From Rhodobacter sp. Har01 (GTDB lineage: Bacteria; Pseudomonadota; Alphaproteobacteria; Rhodobacterales; Rhodobacteraceae): 64,000 nucleotides of DNA. Shown here piece after piece: positions 26,197 to 35,447 of the stretch. The notes under the pieces were generated by a model, which ran no database searches, was not told the origin of the DNA, and saw nothing but the letters and a program-made list of their open reading frames with translations. The translations under genes were made by a program, and so were the position numbers. Location of the stretch: positions 186,001-250,000 of the forward strand of contig NZ_JAJCTD010000004.1 in the NCBI RefSeq assembly GCF_020564565.1. The letters are read 5' to 3'. Positions within the stretch are counted from its first letter, which is position 1. Every line of letters starts with the position of its first letter.

Positions 26197-26601
26197 CCGC
26201 TTGCGCGGCCCCTTCGCCGCGGCGGAACGGGCGGCCAGGCACAGGGCCAGGGTCGGCTGGGCTTGCTTCCTGGCTTTCCCACGGGGAACGGGCACAAGCC
26301 GGAGGGCTTTGCGCTTGCCAGCCGGTGACGCCGCCCATGCCGGCCTGGCCGCCGGCAATCCTTCAGGACGCGAACACCGCCGGCTTGCGATTGCGACAGC
26401 CGGCAGCCCGCCCTGCCGCCAGGGCCGGCAGGAATGGCATCCGGGCGGTTGCCCAGCCGGCCGGGCCATTTCAGATCCGGGCGGCTGACCGTTCCGCGGG
26501 CAGGGCCGCAACCCGTTGATTCCCTGTGACCTGCCTGGTGTCTTGGGATGGCCCCCGCGCAATCCCTTGCGCGACCCCCGCCCCATGCTAGCTTCCCAGC
26601 C
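26197..26601. other. Intergenic stretch before the exonuclease gene
   Basis: About 400 bases without a gene I can support. It may include the true 5' end of the DsrE-like gene, whose frame stays open leftward of 26296. It is rich in GCCGGC and has a 7-bp hairpin, CCTGCCG (26412-26418) with CGGCAGG (26426-26432). No promoter or terminator is clear. Confidence 0.5.
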
Positions 26602-27606
26602 ATGGCGCCGGACCTGCTTACCCTTACGCCCCAAGGCCTGTTCTGCCCCGCCGGGGGGTTCCACATCGACCCCTGGCGCCCGGTCGCCCGTGCCCTGGTG
26701 ACACATGGCCACAGCGACCATGCCCGCCCCGGCCATGCGGCCTACCTCACCACCCCGCAGGCCCTGCCGGTGATCCGCCACCGCCTTGGGCCGATCACCG
26801 CCGAGTCGCTGCCCTACGGCCAGCCGCTTGCCATCGGCCCGGTCACCGTCTCGTTCCACCCGGCCGGCCACGTCCCCGGTTCGGCCCAGGTCCGGGTGGA
26901 ACACCGCGGCGAGGTCTGGGTCGTCTCGGGCGACTACAAGACCGAGGCCGACGGCCTGGCCGAACCCTTCGCCCCCGTCCCCTGCCACGCCTTCATCACC
27001 GAATGCACCTTTGGCCTGCCGGTGTTTCGCTGGCGCCCGCAGCCGATGGTGATCGCCGACGTCGCCGCATGGTGGGCCGCGAATGCCAGGGCCGGGAAAA
27101 CCTCGCTGCTGGCCGCCTACAGCTTTGGCAAGGCCCAGCGGTTGCTGGCGGCGCTGCCTCCGCTGGGGCCCATCCTGACCCACGGCGCGGTCGAGGAGAT
27201 CAACCAGATCCTCCGCGCCCAGGGCTACCCGCTGCCCGCCACCACCCGCGTCACCCCCGAGATCACGGCAAAGACCCACCCCGGCGCGCTGGTCCTGGCG
27301 CCGCCCTCGGCGCTGGCCACCCCCTGGGCGCGCCGCTTCGAGCCGGCCGAGGAGGCCATGGCCTCGGGCTGGATGGCCGTCCGCGGCATCCGCCGCCGCC
27401 GCGGCCTGGGCACCGGCTTTGCCCTGTCGGACCACGCCGACTGGGACGGCCTGCTGACCGCGGTCAAGGCCACTGGCGCGCCTCGCATCCGCGCCACCCA
27501 CGGATACACCGTTCCCTTCGCCCGCCACCTTTGCGACCTGGGCCTGCAGGCCGATACCCTGCAGACCGAGTTCACCGGCGACGACACGCCGGGAGACGGA
27601 GCATGA
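26602..27606 (+). CDS. Ligase-associated DNA exonuclease (MBL fold)
   Basis: A 334-residue metallo-beta-lactamase/beta-CASP-type nuclease of the ligase-associated family (TIGR04122). The metal motif HGHSDHA lies around residues 35-41, with further ligands in FHPAGHVPGS, SGDYKTE and LSDHADW. Members are found paired with an ATP-dependent DNA ligase and are thought to process DNA ends in repair. The stop overlaps the ligase start (ATGA), giving tight coupling. The ATG at 26602 matches family N-termini. Confidence 0.92.
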   Translation: MAPDLLTLTPQGLFCPAGGFHIDPWRPVARALVTHGHSDHARPGHAAYLTTPQALPVIRHRLGPITAESLPYGQPLAIGPVTVSFHPAGHVPGSAQVRVEHRGEVWVVSGDYKTEADGLAEPFAPVPCHAFITECTFGLPVFRWRPQPMVIADVAAWWAANARAGKTSLLAAYSFGKAQRLLAALPPLGPILTHGAVEEINQILRAQGYPLPATTRVTPEITAKTHPGALVLAPPSALATPWARRFEPAEEAMASGWMAVRGIRRRRGLGTGFALSDHADWDGLLTAVKATGAPRIRATHGYTVPFARHLCDLGLQADTLQTEFTGDDTPGDGA

Positions 27607-29234
27607 AGGCCTTTGCCACCCTGTTCGCCGTGCTGGACGCAACCACCTCGACGGCCGGCAAGACCGCTGCGCTGGCCGACTACTTCCGCACCGCCCCTGA
27701 CGCAGACAAGGTCTGGACCATCGCGCTGCTGTCCGGCCGCCGCCCGCGCCGCGCCGCCACCGCAACCGAGCTGCGGACCTGGGCCGCCGAGGCGGCGGGG
27801 CTGTCCCCGTGGCTGTTCGAGGAAAGCCATGCCGTCGTCGGCGACCTGGCCGAGACCATCGCGCTGATCCTTCCGTCCTCTGCGGACATCGCCGGCCTGA
27901 CCGGGCTGGATGCCGTCATCCGCCGCCTGATCGCCCTGACCGGACAGCCGGCCGAGGCGCGGCGGGCGGCAATCCTGGCGCTTTGGGCAAGCCTGCCGCC
28001 GGCCGAGCGGTTCCTGGCGACCAAGCTGCTGACCGGCGGCTTTCGCATGGGCGTTTCGCAGGGCCTGATGACCCGGGCACTGGCGCAGGCGACCGGGCGG
28101 GCCGAGGCCGACCTTGCCCACGCGCTGATGGGCGACTGGAACCCGGCGCAGACGGCCTTCGGGGCGCTGGTCTCGGCCCTGGAAACCGGGGCGGGCAGCC
28201 GACCCTATCCCTTTGCGCTGGCCTCGCCGCTGGAGGCGGCGGCCGCAACGCTGGGCGACCCCGTCGACTGGCGGGCGGAATGGAAATGGGATGGCATTCG
28301 CGGGCAGATCGTCGCCCGGCCCGGCGCCTTTGCCCTATGGAGCCGGGGCGAGGAACTGATCACCGACCGCTTCCCGGAATTCGCGCCGCTGCGGGACCAT
28401 CTGCCCGAAGGCACCGTCATGGACGGCGAGGTTCTGGCCTGGGACAGGGCGTCCGGCCGCCCGCTGCCCTTTGCGGCCCTGCAAAGACGGATCGGCCGCA
28501 AGACCGTGCCGAAGGCGCTGCTGCGCGAGGCCCCGGCGCAGTTCCTGGCCTATGATCTGCTGGAAGCGGGCGGCGAAGACCTGCGCGCACAGCCCTTTGC
28601 AGCCCGCCGGGAGGCGCTGGACACACTGCTGGCCGGGCTGCCGCCGGGCCTGCCGCTGGCCGCCTCGCCTCTGGTTACTTTTTATGACTGGGATGCACTT
28701 GCCGTCCGCCGCCAGACGGCGCGGGAGGGCGGCACCGAGGGGCTGATGCTGAAGCGAGCGGCCAGTCCTTACCTGGGCGGGCGCAAGCGGGGGGACTGGT
28801 GGAAGTGGAAGCTGGACCCCTACAGCATCGACGCGGTCATGCTTTATGCCCAGGCCGGGCACGGGCGGCGGGCCGGCCTTTTCACCGATTTCACCTTTGC
28901 GGTGCGCGACGGCGAGGCGCTGGTGCCGGTGGCCAAGGCCTATTCCGGCCTGACCGACGCCGAATTCGCCGAGATCACCGCCTGGGTCCAGCGCCACACG
29001 CTGGAGCGTTTCGGCCCGGTGCGCCGGGTGCCGCCGGACCTGGTGTTCGAGATCGCCTTCGAGGGCATCCAGGCCAGCCCGCGCCACAAGAGCGGCATTG
29101 CCCTGCGGTTTCCGCGCATGCTGCGGTGGCGGCGCGACAAGCCGGTGGCCGAGATCGACACGCTGGAGGCGCTGCGCGGGCTGCTGGCGGCAGACCGGGG
29201 GCTTCGCGCCCCCGGACCCCCGCGGGATATTTGA
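27603..29234 (+). CDS. ATP-dependent DNA ligase of the ligase-exonuclease system
   Basis: A 543-residue ATP-dependent ligase (TIGR04120 type). It has an N-terminal DNA-binding region, the adenylation lysine K228 in EWKWDGIRG, motif III-like YDLLEAGGED, motif IV EGLMLKR, motif V DWWKWKLDP, and a C-terminal OB domain. The last 12-13 residues (RGLRAPGPPRDI) and the stop codon are encoded by the dispersed GC-hairpin element beginning at 29195, so the natural C-terminus has probably been altered. The Lhr-type helicase and phosphoesterase that often follow are absent. Confidence 0.93.
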   Translation: MKAFATLFAVLDATTSTAGKTAALADYFRTAPDADKVWTIALLSGRRPRRAATATELRTWAAEAAGLSPWLFEESHAVVGDLAETIALILPSSADIAGLTGLDAVIRRLIALTGQPAEARRAAILALWASLPPAERFLATKLLTGGFRMGVSQGLMTRALAQATGRAEADLAHALMGDWNPAQTAFGALVSALETGAGSRPYPFALASPLEAAAATLGDPVDWRAEWKWDGIRGQIVARPGAFALWSRGEELITDRFPEFAPLRDHLPEGTVMDGEVLAWDRASGRPLPFAALQRRIGRKTVPKALLREAPAQFLAYDLLEAGGEDLRAQPFAARREALDTLLAGLPPGLPLAASPLVTFYDWDALAVRRQTAREGGTEGLMLKRAASPYLGGRKRGDWWKWKLDPYSIDAVMLYAQAGHGRRAGLFTDFTFAVRDGEALVPVAKAYSGLTDAEFAEITAWVQRHTLERFGPVRRVPPDLVFEIAFEGIQASPRHKSGIALRFPRMLRWRRDKPVAEIDTLEALRGLLAADRGLRAPGPPRDI

Positions 29235-29245
29235 GGACAGATGAA
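29195..29245 (+). repeat. GC-hairpin/ATTT dispersed element, copy B
   Basis: CCGGGGGC-TTCGC-GCCCCCGG (29195-29215) is an 8-bp hairpin, followed by ACCCCCGCGGGATATTTGAGGA and a tail ending ACAGATGAAA. The stop codon of the ligase is the TGA within ATATTTGAGG. Same plan as the copies at 19.25 and 52.17 kb. Confidence 0.65.
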
Positions 29246-29317
29246 AGGGGCGAAGGGTTGCGGCCCGCCCCCTGTCGCCCCTAGATGGGGCAAGTGCCGG
29301 AACAAAGGATTGCCACG

Positions 29318-31144
29318 ATGACCCTGCCCCTGCCCCGCCCTGTCTTCGATGCGAATGCCACCGGCGGGGGGTTTGGGTCCTTGCCCGAATGGGATCTGAC
29401 CGATCTTTACAAGGCCCCCGACGCGCCGGAGTTCTCCGCCGACATGGCCTGGCTGGAGAAGGCCTGCGCCGATTTTGCGGCGGCCTACCAAGGCAAGCTG
29501 GCCGGGCTGGATGCGGCCGGGCTGCTGAAGGCGGTGCAGGATTATGAGCGGATCGACATCACCGCCGGGCGGATCATGTCCTACGCGGGCCTGCGCTATT
29601 ACCAGAACACCATGGACAGCGAGCGGGCCAAGTTCATGGCCGATGCCGAGGGCCGGGTGACCGATGCCACCACGGCGCTGGTGTTCTGGAGCCTGGAGTT
29701 CAACCGGCTGGACGACGGGCATCTGGCGGGTCTGCTGGCCGCGAATGCCGACCTTGCGCGCTACAAGCCGGTGTTCGACCGGCTGCGGGCGATGCGGCCG
29801 CACCAGCTTTCGGACGAGTTGGAGCGCTTTCTGCACGACGAAAGCGTGGTCGGTGCCAGCGCCTGGAACAAGCTGTTCGACGAGACCATGGCAGGGCTGA
29901 TGTTCGCCGTCGAGGGCGAGGAGGAGGAGCTGAGCCTTGAGGCCACGCTGAACCTGCTGACCGACCCGCTGCGGTCGCGGCGCGAGGCCGCGGCGCGGGC
30001 GCTGGCGGCGGTGTTCGAGCGCAACATCAAGCTGTTCGCGCGGGTTCACAACACCTTGGCCAAGGAAAAGGAAATCCACGACCGCTGGCGCAAGATGCCC
30101 ACCCCGCAATATGGCCGGCACCTGGCGAACCATGTCGAGCCCGAGGTGGTCGAGGCGCTGCGCAATGCCGTGGTGGCGGCCTACCCCAAGCTGTCGCACC
30201 GCTATTACCGGCTGAAGGCCAAGTGGATGGGGCTGGACAAGCTGCAGGTCTGGGACCGCAATGCGCCCTTGCCGATCGAGACGCCGAAGACAGTGGACTG
30301 GGCCACGGCCGAGCGGACGGTGACCGAGGCCTATGCTGCCTTCGCGCCGGAAATGGCCGATCTGGCGGCGCCGTTCTTCAAGAAGGGCTGGATTGATGCG
30401 GGGGTCAAGCCCGGCAAGGCTCCGGGTGCGTTCGCGCATCCGACGGTGACCACGGTGCATCCCTATGTAATGCTGAACTACCTGGGCAAGCCGCGCGATG
30501 TGATGACGCTGGCGCATGAACTGGGCCATGGCGTGCATCAAGTGCTGGCAGCGGGGCAAGGCGAGTTGCTGTCGGCCACGCCCTTGACCCTGGCCGAGAC
30601 GGCAAGCGTCTTTGGCGAGATGCTGACCTTCCGCAAGCTGCTGGAGGCCGCCAGGACCCCGGCCGAGAAAAAGACCCTGCTGGCCGGCAAGGTCGAGGAC
30701 ATGATCAACACGGTCGTCCGCCAGATCGCCTTCTACGACTTCGAATGCAAGCTGCACGCGGCGCGGGCCGAAGGAGAACTGACCCCCGACGACATCAACG
30801 CGCTGTGGATGAGCATCCAGGCGCAAAGCCTTGGCGACGCGTTCGAATTCATGGACGGGTATGAAACCTTCTGGGCCTATATCCCGCATTTCGTGCATTC
30901 GCCGTTCTACGTCTATGCCTATGCCTTCGGCGACGGGCTGGTGAACGCGCTGTATGCCGCCTACGAGGGCGGGCTACCGGATTTCCAGGCGAAGTATTTC
31001 GAGATGCTGAAAGCCGGCGGGTCCAAGCACCACAAGGACCTGCTGGCGCCCTTCGGGCTGGACCTCAGCGACCCGGCGTTCTGGGACAAGGGCCTGTCGA
31101 TGATTGCCGGCTTCATCGACGAGCTTGAGGCGCTGGAGGCGTAG
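29318..31144 (+). CDS. M3-family oligoendopeptidase (PepF-like)
   Basis: A 608-residue zinc peptidase of family M3. The active site is HELGHGVHQ (HExxH) at about residue 405, with the downstream glutamate in TLAETASVFGEM. It degrades cytoplasmic oligopeptides. The ATG at 29318 has AAAGGA upstream; an earlier in-frame ATG at 29285 lacks a site. Length is typical for bacterial PepF of alphaproteobacteria. Confidence 0.93.
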   Translation: MTLPLPRPVFDANATGGGFGSLPEWDLTDLYKAPDAPEFSADMAWLEKACADFAAAYQGKLAGLDAAGLLKAVQDYERIDITAGRIMSYAGLRYYQNTMDSERAKFMADAEGRVTDATTALVFWSLEFNRLDDGHLAGLLAANADLARYKPVFDRLRAMRPHQLSDELERFLHDESVVGASAWNKLFDETMAGLMFAVEGEEEELSLEATLNLLTDPLRSRREAAARALAAVFERNIKLFARVHNTLAKEKEIHDRWRKMPTPQYGRHLANHVEPEVVEALRNAVVAAYPKLSHRYYRLKAKWMGLDKLQVWDRNAPLPIETPKTVDWATAERTVTEAYAAFAPEMADLAAPFFKKGWIDAGVKPGKAPGAFAHPTVTTVHPYVMLNYLGKPRDVMTLAHELGHGVHQVLAAGQGELLSATPLTLAETASVFGEMLTFRKLLEAARTPAEKKTLLAGKVEDMINTVVRQIAFYDFECKLHAARAEGELTPDDINALWMSIQAQSLGDAFEFMDGYETFWAYIPHFVHSPFYVYAYAFGDGLVNALYAAYEGGLPDFQAKYFEMLKAGGSKHHKDLLAPFGLDLSDPAFWDKGLSMIAGFIDELEALEA

Positions 31145-31176
31145 AGGGACCAGAGCCACTGGGGAGACTGGAGCGG

Positions 31177-32007
31177 TCAGGCCCGGTTCGTCCGGCGTTC
31201 GGCCATCTCGGCGAAATGCGCCAGCATCAGGTCTTCGGCCTGGTCGGCGGTGTTGGCCACGGCATCGGCGCCGGTCGCGGTCAGGATGTCCGGCACCTTC
31301 TGGGTGATGCCACCCGCGACCATGACCCAGATGCCGGGCAGGTGCGCCTTCAGCGCCACCACGGTGCGGGCCAGGGGAAGGGTCAGGTCGCTCATCGTGG
31401 CGGCCAGCGCGACCGTCATCGGCGCGATGGACTCCAGTCGCTCGACCAATGCCTCGTGGTCGTAGCCGATCAGCAGTTCGATGTCCCAGCCGCGGCGGCG
31501 CAGGTCGTCGGCGGTCATCGTCATGCCGATGGTGTGGCATTCGTCGGGGCACAGCGCGAACACCGCGCGCTGGCCGGGAACCTGGTCGGTGACGCGCACG
31601 AAGACCTCGCGCAGGTCGCGCAGGATGCGCCAGACCCGGCCCGAAGCGCGCACCACCTCGGGCAGGACGATCTCGTCGCGCGCCCAGGCGGTGCCGATGA
31701 GCTTGACCGCGCCGGCCACAAGGCCGTGATAGAGGTCGTCCGCCTTGACCCCTTGCAGACGCGCATCGCGCACCAGCTCTGCGGCCGCGCCGTCGTCCGG
31801 CCCCAGCAGGGCGCGGGCCAGCCCGGTCACCCGCTCGGGCGTCACCTGCGTGGTGGCCGACTTCATCTCGCGCGCCTGGGCGGCGACGCGGCGGATCACT
31901 TCATGCGCCAGCGCGGTGGTGTTCTCGCCCCCGGCAAGGAACGCTGGCGCGAAGGCCCCGACCTGGCCCCGGTCGGCGCTGGCCGCAGAAGAAGACCTGT
32001 CCACCAT
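31177..32007 (-). CDS. Cobalamin-binding-domain regulator-like protein (PpaA/AerR-like)
   Basis: A 276-residue protein: variable N-terminus, a helical cap region (about residues 60-150), then a Rossmann-type B12-binding domain with CPDECHTIGM (the H is the expected cobalt ligand), ALAATMSDL and GIWVMVAGGI. No enzyme domain follows. In Rhodobacter such free-standing B12-binding proteins (PpaA/AerR) act as light- or redox-responsive antirepressors of CrtJ/PpsR, but no photosynthesis gene is in the window. The ATG at 32007 has GAGG six bases upstream. Confidence 0.75.
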   Translation of the reverse strand: MVDRSSSAASADRGQVGAFAPAFLAGGENTTALAHEVIRRVAAQAREMKSATTQVTPERVTGLARALLGPDDGAAAELVRDARLQGVKADDLYHGLVAGAVKLIGTAWARDEIVLPEVVRASGRVWRILRDLREVFVRVTDQVPGQRAVFALCPDECHTIGMTMTADDLRRRGWDIELLIGYDHEALVERLESIAPMTVALAATMSDLTLPLARTVVALKAHLPGIWVMVAGGITQKVPDILTATGADAVANTADQAEDLMLAHFAEMAERRTNRA

Positions 32008-32105
32008 GTCCGACCTCATTCCCCAGAACGACACCCGAAGCGACCCGAAACAGGAATCGCAAAATCACCGATTCACGCGGCAGAATACCGCCCGTAACTC
32101 AGGCA

Positions 32106-33095
32106 CTACAATGAGATATCCGTTGCGACAGCCATCACCCGGTCGATCATTCCCTGCGTCCCGCGCGAGAATTCCAGCGGGCAGGCATAGGCCGCGCCGT
32201 CCCGGATCGACCGTCCGAAGGCCTCGACCTGCAGCTTGTAGTGGTTCACCCCGGGGAAGCGATCGGTGACCACGCGGTTGCCCTGGATGTGCAGCTCGGC
32301 CTTGGCCAGATCGTTGATGTTGGCGTTGAACGGGCCGCCGTCCACCCGCACCATGCCCGTCGTGCCCTGAATCGTGACGACCTGGCGGTTGTAGGCCCGC
32401 ATCGAGGTGGTCGAGGCATAGGTGAAGGCCCCGCCCGGACCCTTCATGGTGCCGAAGACATGGGCAAAGCTGTCGATGCCGTTGTCGCGGATCAGCCGGG
32501 CCTCGATCCGGTCAGGCTCGGCCCCGGTGACGAAACGGACCGAGCCGAAGGTATAGACGCCGATGTCGCGCAAGCTGCCGCCGCCGGTGTCGGGGCGGTT
32601 GCGGATGTTGCCCATGTCGGTCAGACGAAAACTGAACTGGGCGTCGGCATGGACGATCTCGCCGATCTCGCCCGACTGCACCCATTCCTTCGCCCGCTGC
32701 CACTGCGGATGATGGACGATCATGTAGGCCTCGGCCACCACCAGGCCCGAGCGGTCGCGGGCCGCGATCAGCCGGTCAACCTCGTCCGCCCGCATCGCGA
32801 CGGGTTTTTCGGTCAGCACATGCTTGCCGGCGGCGATGGCCTTCAGCGTCCATTCGACGTGCAGGTGGTTCGGCAGCGGGATGTAGACGGCCTCGATGGC
32901 AGGGTCGGCCAAGAGCGCGTCATAGCTGGCATGCAGACGCAGGCCGGGGCAGAAGGCCTGAAAGCCCGCCGCCTTGGCCGGGTCGGACGTCGCCAGCGCG
33001 GCCAGTTCGGCCCCCTCGGCGGCGTGGATCGCAGGCCCCATGTGCTGCTGCGCGAACCGCGCCGCCCCGAGAATTCCCCAGCGAACCGGCTTCAT
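32106..33095 (-). CDS. Gfo/Idh/MocA-family oxidoreductase
   Basis: A 329-residue NAD(P)-dependent dehydrogenase: Rossmann N-terminus VRWGILGAARFAQQHMGP, the family motif LTEKPVAMRADE around residue 95 (lysine of EKP), and a C-terminal alpha/beta domain. Such enzymes oxidise or reduce sugars, inositols or related compounds; nothing here fixes the substrate. GGGAGGGG lies seven bases upstream of the ATG at 33095. Confidence 0.9.
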   Translation of the reverse strand: MKPVRWGILGAARFAQQHMGPAIHAAEGAELAALATSDPAKAAGFQAFCPGLRLHASYDALLADPAIEAVYIPLPNHLHVEWTLKAIAAGKHVLTEKPVAMRADEVDRLIAARDRSGLVVAEAYMIVHHPQWQRAKEWVQSGEIGEIVHADAQFSFRLTDMGNIRNRPDTGGGSLRDIGVYTFGSVRFVTGAEPDRIEARLIRDNGIDSFAHVFGTMKGPGGAFTYASTTSMRAYNRQVVTIQGTTGMVRVDGGPFNANINDLAKAELHIQGNRVVTDRFPGVNHYKLQVEAFGRSIRDGAAYACPLEFSRGTQGMIDRVMAVATDISL

Positions 33096-33144
33096 GCGTC
33101 CCCTCCCCCTGATCGACCGAGGCAGCAAAGCCGAAACCGGCCGG

Positions 33145-33762
33145 TCAATCAACCCGGCGGAAGCGCAGATAGGTCATCAGGCCGAACGGCGGCAGCGCGG
33201 TTTCCTCGACCAGCGCCAGCCGCGGTTCGGACAACACCTCGGCGCGGTCGAAGTCGGAATGCCAGCCCAGCGCGTCGGCCAGTGGTGCCGCCAGCCTCTC
33301 GATGGCCGCCCAGCCGCCGGTGGTGCGCGCGAAGTGGTTGGCGATCAGCACCGAGCCGCCGCGGCGGCATACCCGCGCCATCTCGGCCATCACCCGGCGC
33401 GGTTCGGGCACCACCGACATGATGTGCATGGCGGTGACGTGGTCGAAGCTTTCGTCGGCGAAGCCCAGGCTGCGGGCGTCCATCAGGTGCAGTCCGGCAA
33501 CGTGGCGCAGCCCGTCGCGGTCTGCCCGCGCCTGCGCCTGCGCCAGCATCTCGGGCGACAGGTCGATGCCGGTGACGGTGACATGCGGCGCATAGCGGCC
33601 CAGCGCCAGGCCGGTGCCGACCCCGACTTCCAGAACCGCCCCCCCGGCCGCGTTCACCTGTTGCGCCGCGCGGCGCCGCCCGGCCTCGGTGATCCGGCCG
33701 AAGGTGACGTCATAGACCGGGGCCCAGCGACGGTAGCTGCGGGCGATCGCATCTGCTTGCAT
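33145..33762 (-). CDS. pmtA: Phosphatidylethanolamine N-methyltransferase
   Basis: A 205-residue SAM methyltransferase resembling Rhodobacter PmtA, which methylates PE three times to phosphatidylcholine. SAM motif I is VLEVGVGTGLAL (residues 43-54), followed by GIDLSPEML and the post-motif FDHVTAMHIMSVV. The N-terminus SYRRWAPVYDVTFG is characteristic. Context supports the call: pssA and psd, which make its substrate PE, lie directly upstream on the same strand. Confidence 0.9.
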   Translation of the reverse strand: MQADAIARSYRRWAPVYDVTFGRITEAGRRRAAQQVNAAGGAVLEVGVGTGLALGRYAPHVTVTGIDLSPEMLAQAQARADRDGLRHVAGLHLMDARSLGFADESFDHVTAMHIMSVVPEPRRVMAEMARVCRRGGSVLIANHFARTTGGWAAIERLAAPLADALGWHSDFDRAEVLSEPRLALVEETALPPFGLMTYLRFRRVD

Positions 33763-33842
33763 GCCAATGATTCTCTTGGGATTTCGGGACGCGCAGATAA
33801 GCCTGGGCCAGCCCGTCGCGCAACCCCCGGTAGAGGCTTGCG

Positions 33843-34583
33843 TCAGCGCGCCCGCGCAAGTCCGCGCAGCGCAAGGCCCAGGATCGCCGACAGATAGACC
33901 AGCGACAGCGACAGCATGGTGACCCAGGGGTAGGTGATCAGTGCCGCGATCACCGCCACCGCCCCCACCAGCACGAAGGGCGCCAGCGAGGCGGCGACGG
34001 TCATGCCCTTCAGGCTGGGCGTGCGGACCCGGCTGATCATCAGCGCGCCGATCCCCACCATCCAGGCCGCCACCACCAGCGCCGGCAGGCGGTAGTCGAT
34101 CACATGCGACAGGTAGATCGGCAACAGCGCCAGCATCGCCCCGGCCGGCGACGGCACGCCGATGAAGACGGTGCGCTCTGCCGGCTCGGCCTTGCGGCTG
34201 CCGACGTTGAACCGCGCCAGCCGCAGCATGCAGCAGACCGCATAGATCAGCACGGCGATCCAGCCCATGTTGATCTCGGCCCGCAGACCCCACAGATACA
34301 GGACCAACCCCGGCACCACGCCGAAATTCACGAAATCGCAGAGCGAATCGAGTTCCGCGCCGATCGCGCTTTCGCTTTTCAGCATCCGCGCCAGGCGGCC
34401 GTCCAGCCCGTCCAGCGCGGCGGCGAGGGCGACCAGGAAGACCGCGATGGGGATATTCCCGGCCACGCCGAAGCGGATCGCGGTCAGGCCGGCACAAAGC
34501 GCCAGGATCGATACCAGGTTCGGCAACAGCTTGAGGATCAGAAGCTGCTGCTCGTCCCGGTCCTCGGCCAGCGGGTCGCTCAC
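33843..34583 (-). CDS. pssA: CDP-diacylglycerol-serine O-phosphatidyltransferase
   Basis: A 246-residue integral membrane enzyme with the CDP-alcohol phosphotransferase motif DGLDGRLARMLKSESAIGAE followed by LDSLCD, matching D-G-x2-A-R-x8-G-x3-D-x3-D. It makes phosphatidylserine from CDP-diacylglycerol and serine. The start is GTG at 34583, four bases after the psd stop, with GGAG upstream. Six or more hydrophobic segments. Confidence 0.93.
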   Translation of the reverse strand: MSDPLAEDRDEQQLLILKLLPNLVSILALCAGLTAIRFGVAGNIPIAVFLVALAAALDGLDGRLARMLKSESAIGAELDSLCDFVNFGVVPGLVLYLWGLRAEINMGWIAVLIYAVCCMLRLARFNVGSRKAEPAERTVFIGVPSPAGAMLALLPIYLSHVIDYRLPALVVAAWMVGIGALMISRVRTPSLKGMTVAASLAPFVLVGAVAVIAALITYPWVTMLSLSLVYLSAILGLALRGLARAR

Positions 34584-34587
34584 CGTC

Positions 34588-35280
34588 CTACTCCATCCGC
34601 GCCGCGCGGGCCGGTGTCGGCTGGCCGACCTCGGCAAGCACCGTCTCGCCGGCGATCATGGTCTGGCCCAGGGCGACCTGCGGGGCCACCCCTTCGGGCA
34701 AGTAGACATCCAGCCGGCTGCCGAACCGGATCAGGCCGAAGCGTTCGCCGGTGCGCAAGGCGTCGCCGGGCTTGGTCCAGCAGACGATGCGCCGCGCCAC
34801 CAGACCGGCGATCTGCACCACCGCGATCTTGCGGCCATCGGCCATCTCGATGGCCAGGGCGTTGCGTTCGTTGTCGGCGCTGGCCTTGTCCAGCGAGGCG
34901 TTGAGGAACAGCCCCTTGCGATAGGCGACCGAAGTGACCGTGCCGGCGATGGGCGCGCGGTTCACATGGCAGTTGAACACCGACATGAAGACGCTGACCC
35001 GCAACATCGGGTCGGGGCCAAGGCCCAGTTCCTCGGGCGGGACGGCGGGGCCGATCAGGCTGACCACGCCGTCGGCCGGGCTGACCAGCAGGCCGGCGTT
35101 CAGCGGCACCGCGCGCTTGGGGTCGCGGAAGAAGTAGTAGCACCAGACCGTCAGGCCCAGCCCGATCCAGCCCAGCGGATCCCAGAGCGCGAACAGCACC
35201 AGCGTCGCCACCGCGAAGGCGGCAACGAACTTGTAGCCCTCGGGGTGCATGGGTTTGAGGAAGGTGTCGGTCATCTTCAT
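34588..35280 (-). CDS. psd: Phosphatidylserine decarboxylase, short form
   Basis: A 230-residue proenzyme that makes phosphatidylethanolamine. One or two N-terminal membrane helices (about residues 18-52) are followed by the catalytic part with SPADG (D70), NCHVNR (H105) and the self-cleavage site FGS (expected between G187 and S188, the serine becoming the pyruvoyl group). The short form with FGS rather than LGST is usual in alphaproteobacteria. GGGAG lies eight bases before the ATG. Confidence 0.94.
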   Translation of the reverse strand: MKMTDTFLKPMHPEGYKFVAAFAVATLVLFALWDPLGWIGLGLTVWCYYFFRDPKRAVPLNAGLLVSPADGVVSLIGPAVPPEELGLGPDPMLRVSVFMSVFNCHVNRAPIAGTVTSVAYRKGLFLNASLDKASADNERNALAIEMADGRKIAVVQIAGLVARRIVCWTKPGDALRTGERFGLIRFGSRLDVYLPEGVAPQVALGQTMIAGETVLAEVGQPTPARAARME

Positions 35281-35447
35281 GTCGAGAACTCCCTTGCACC
35301 CGGGGTCGTAGCCGCTGCGCGCGCGGCGGGCAATGACAAAAGGCCGCGTGCGTCCCTGCGCCGCGAACGCGAGCCGCGATTGACGGCGATCAACGACAGC
35401 CGCCGGCGCGCGTGCCAGTTTCCCGGGCTGCGGGCAGGAGCTTGGGC

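Noticed and set aside
25723..27765. Very long minus-strand open frame opposite the exonuclease gene
   Set aside because: Most of it is an arginine/glycine-rich shadow of the exonuclease and ligase genes; only the part near 25.9-26.2 kb resembles a protein family, and that is reported as the broken DsrE-like gene.
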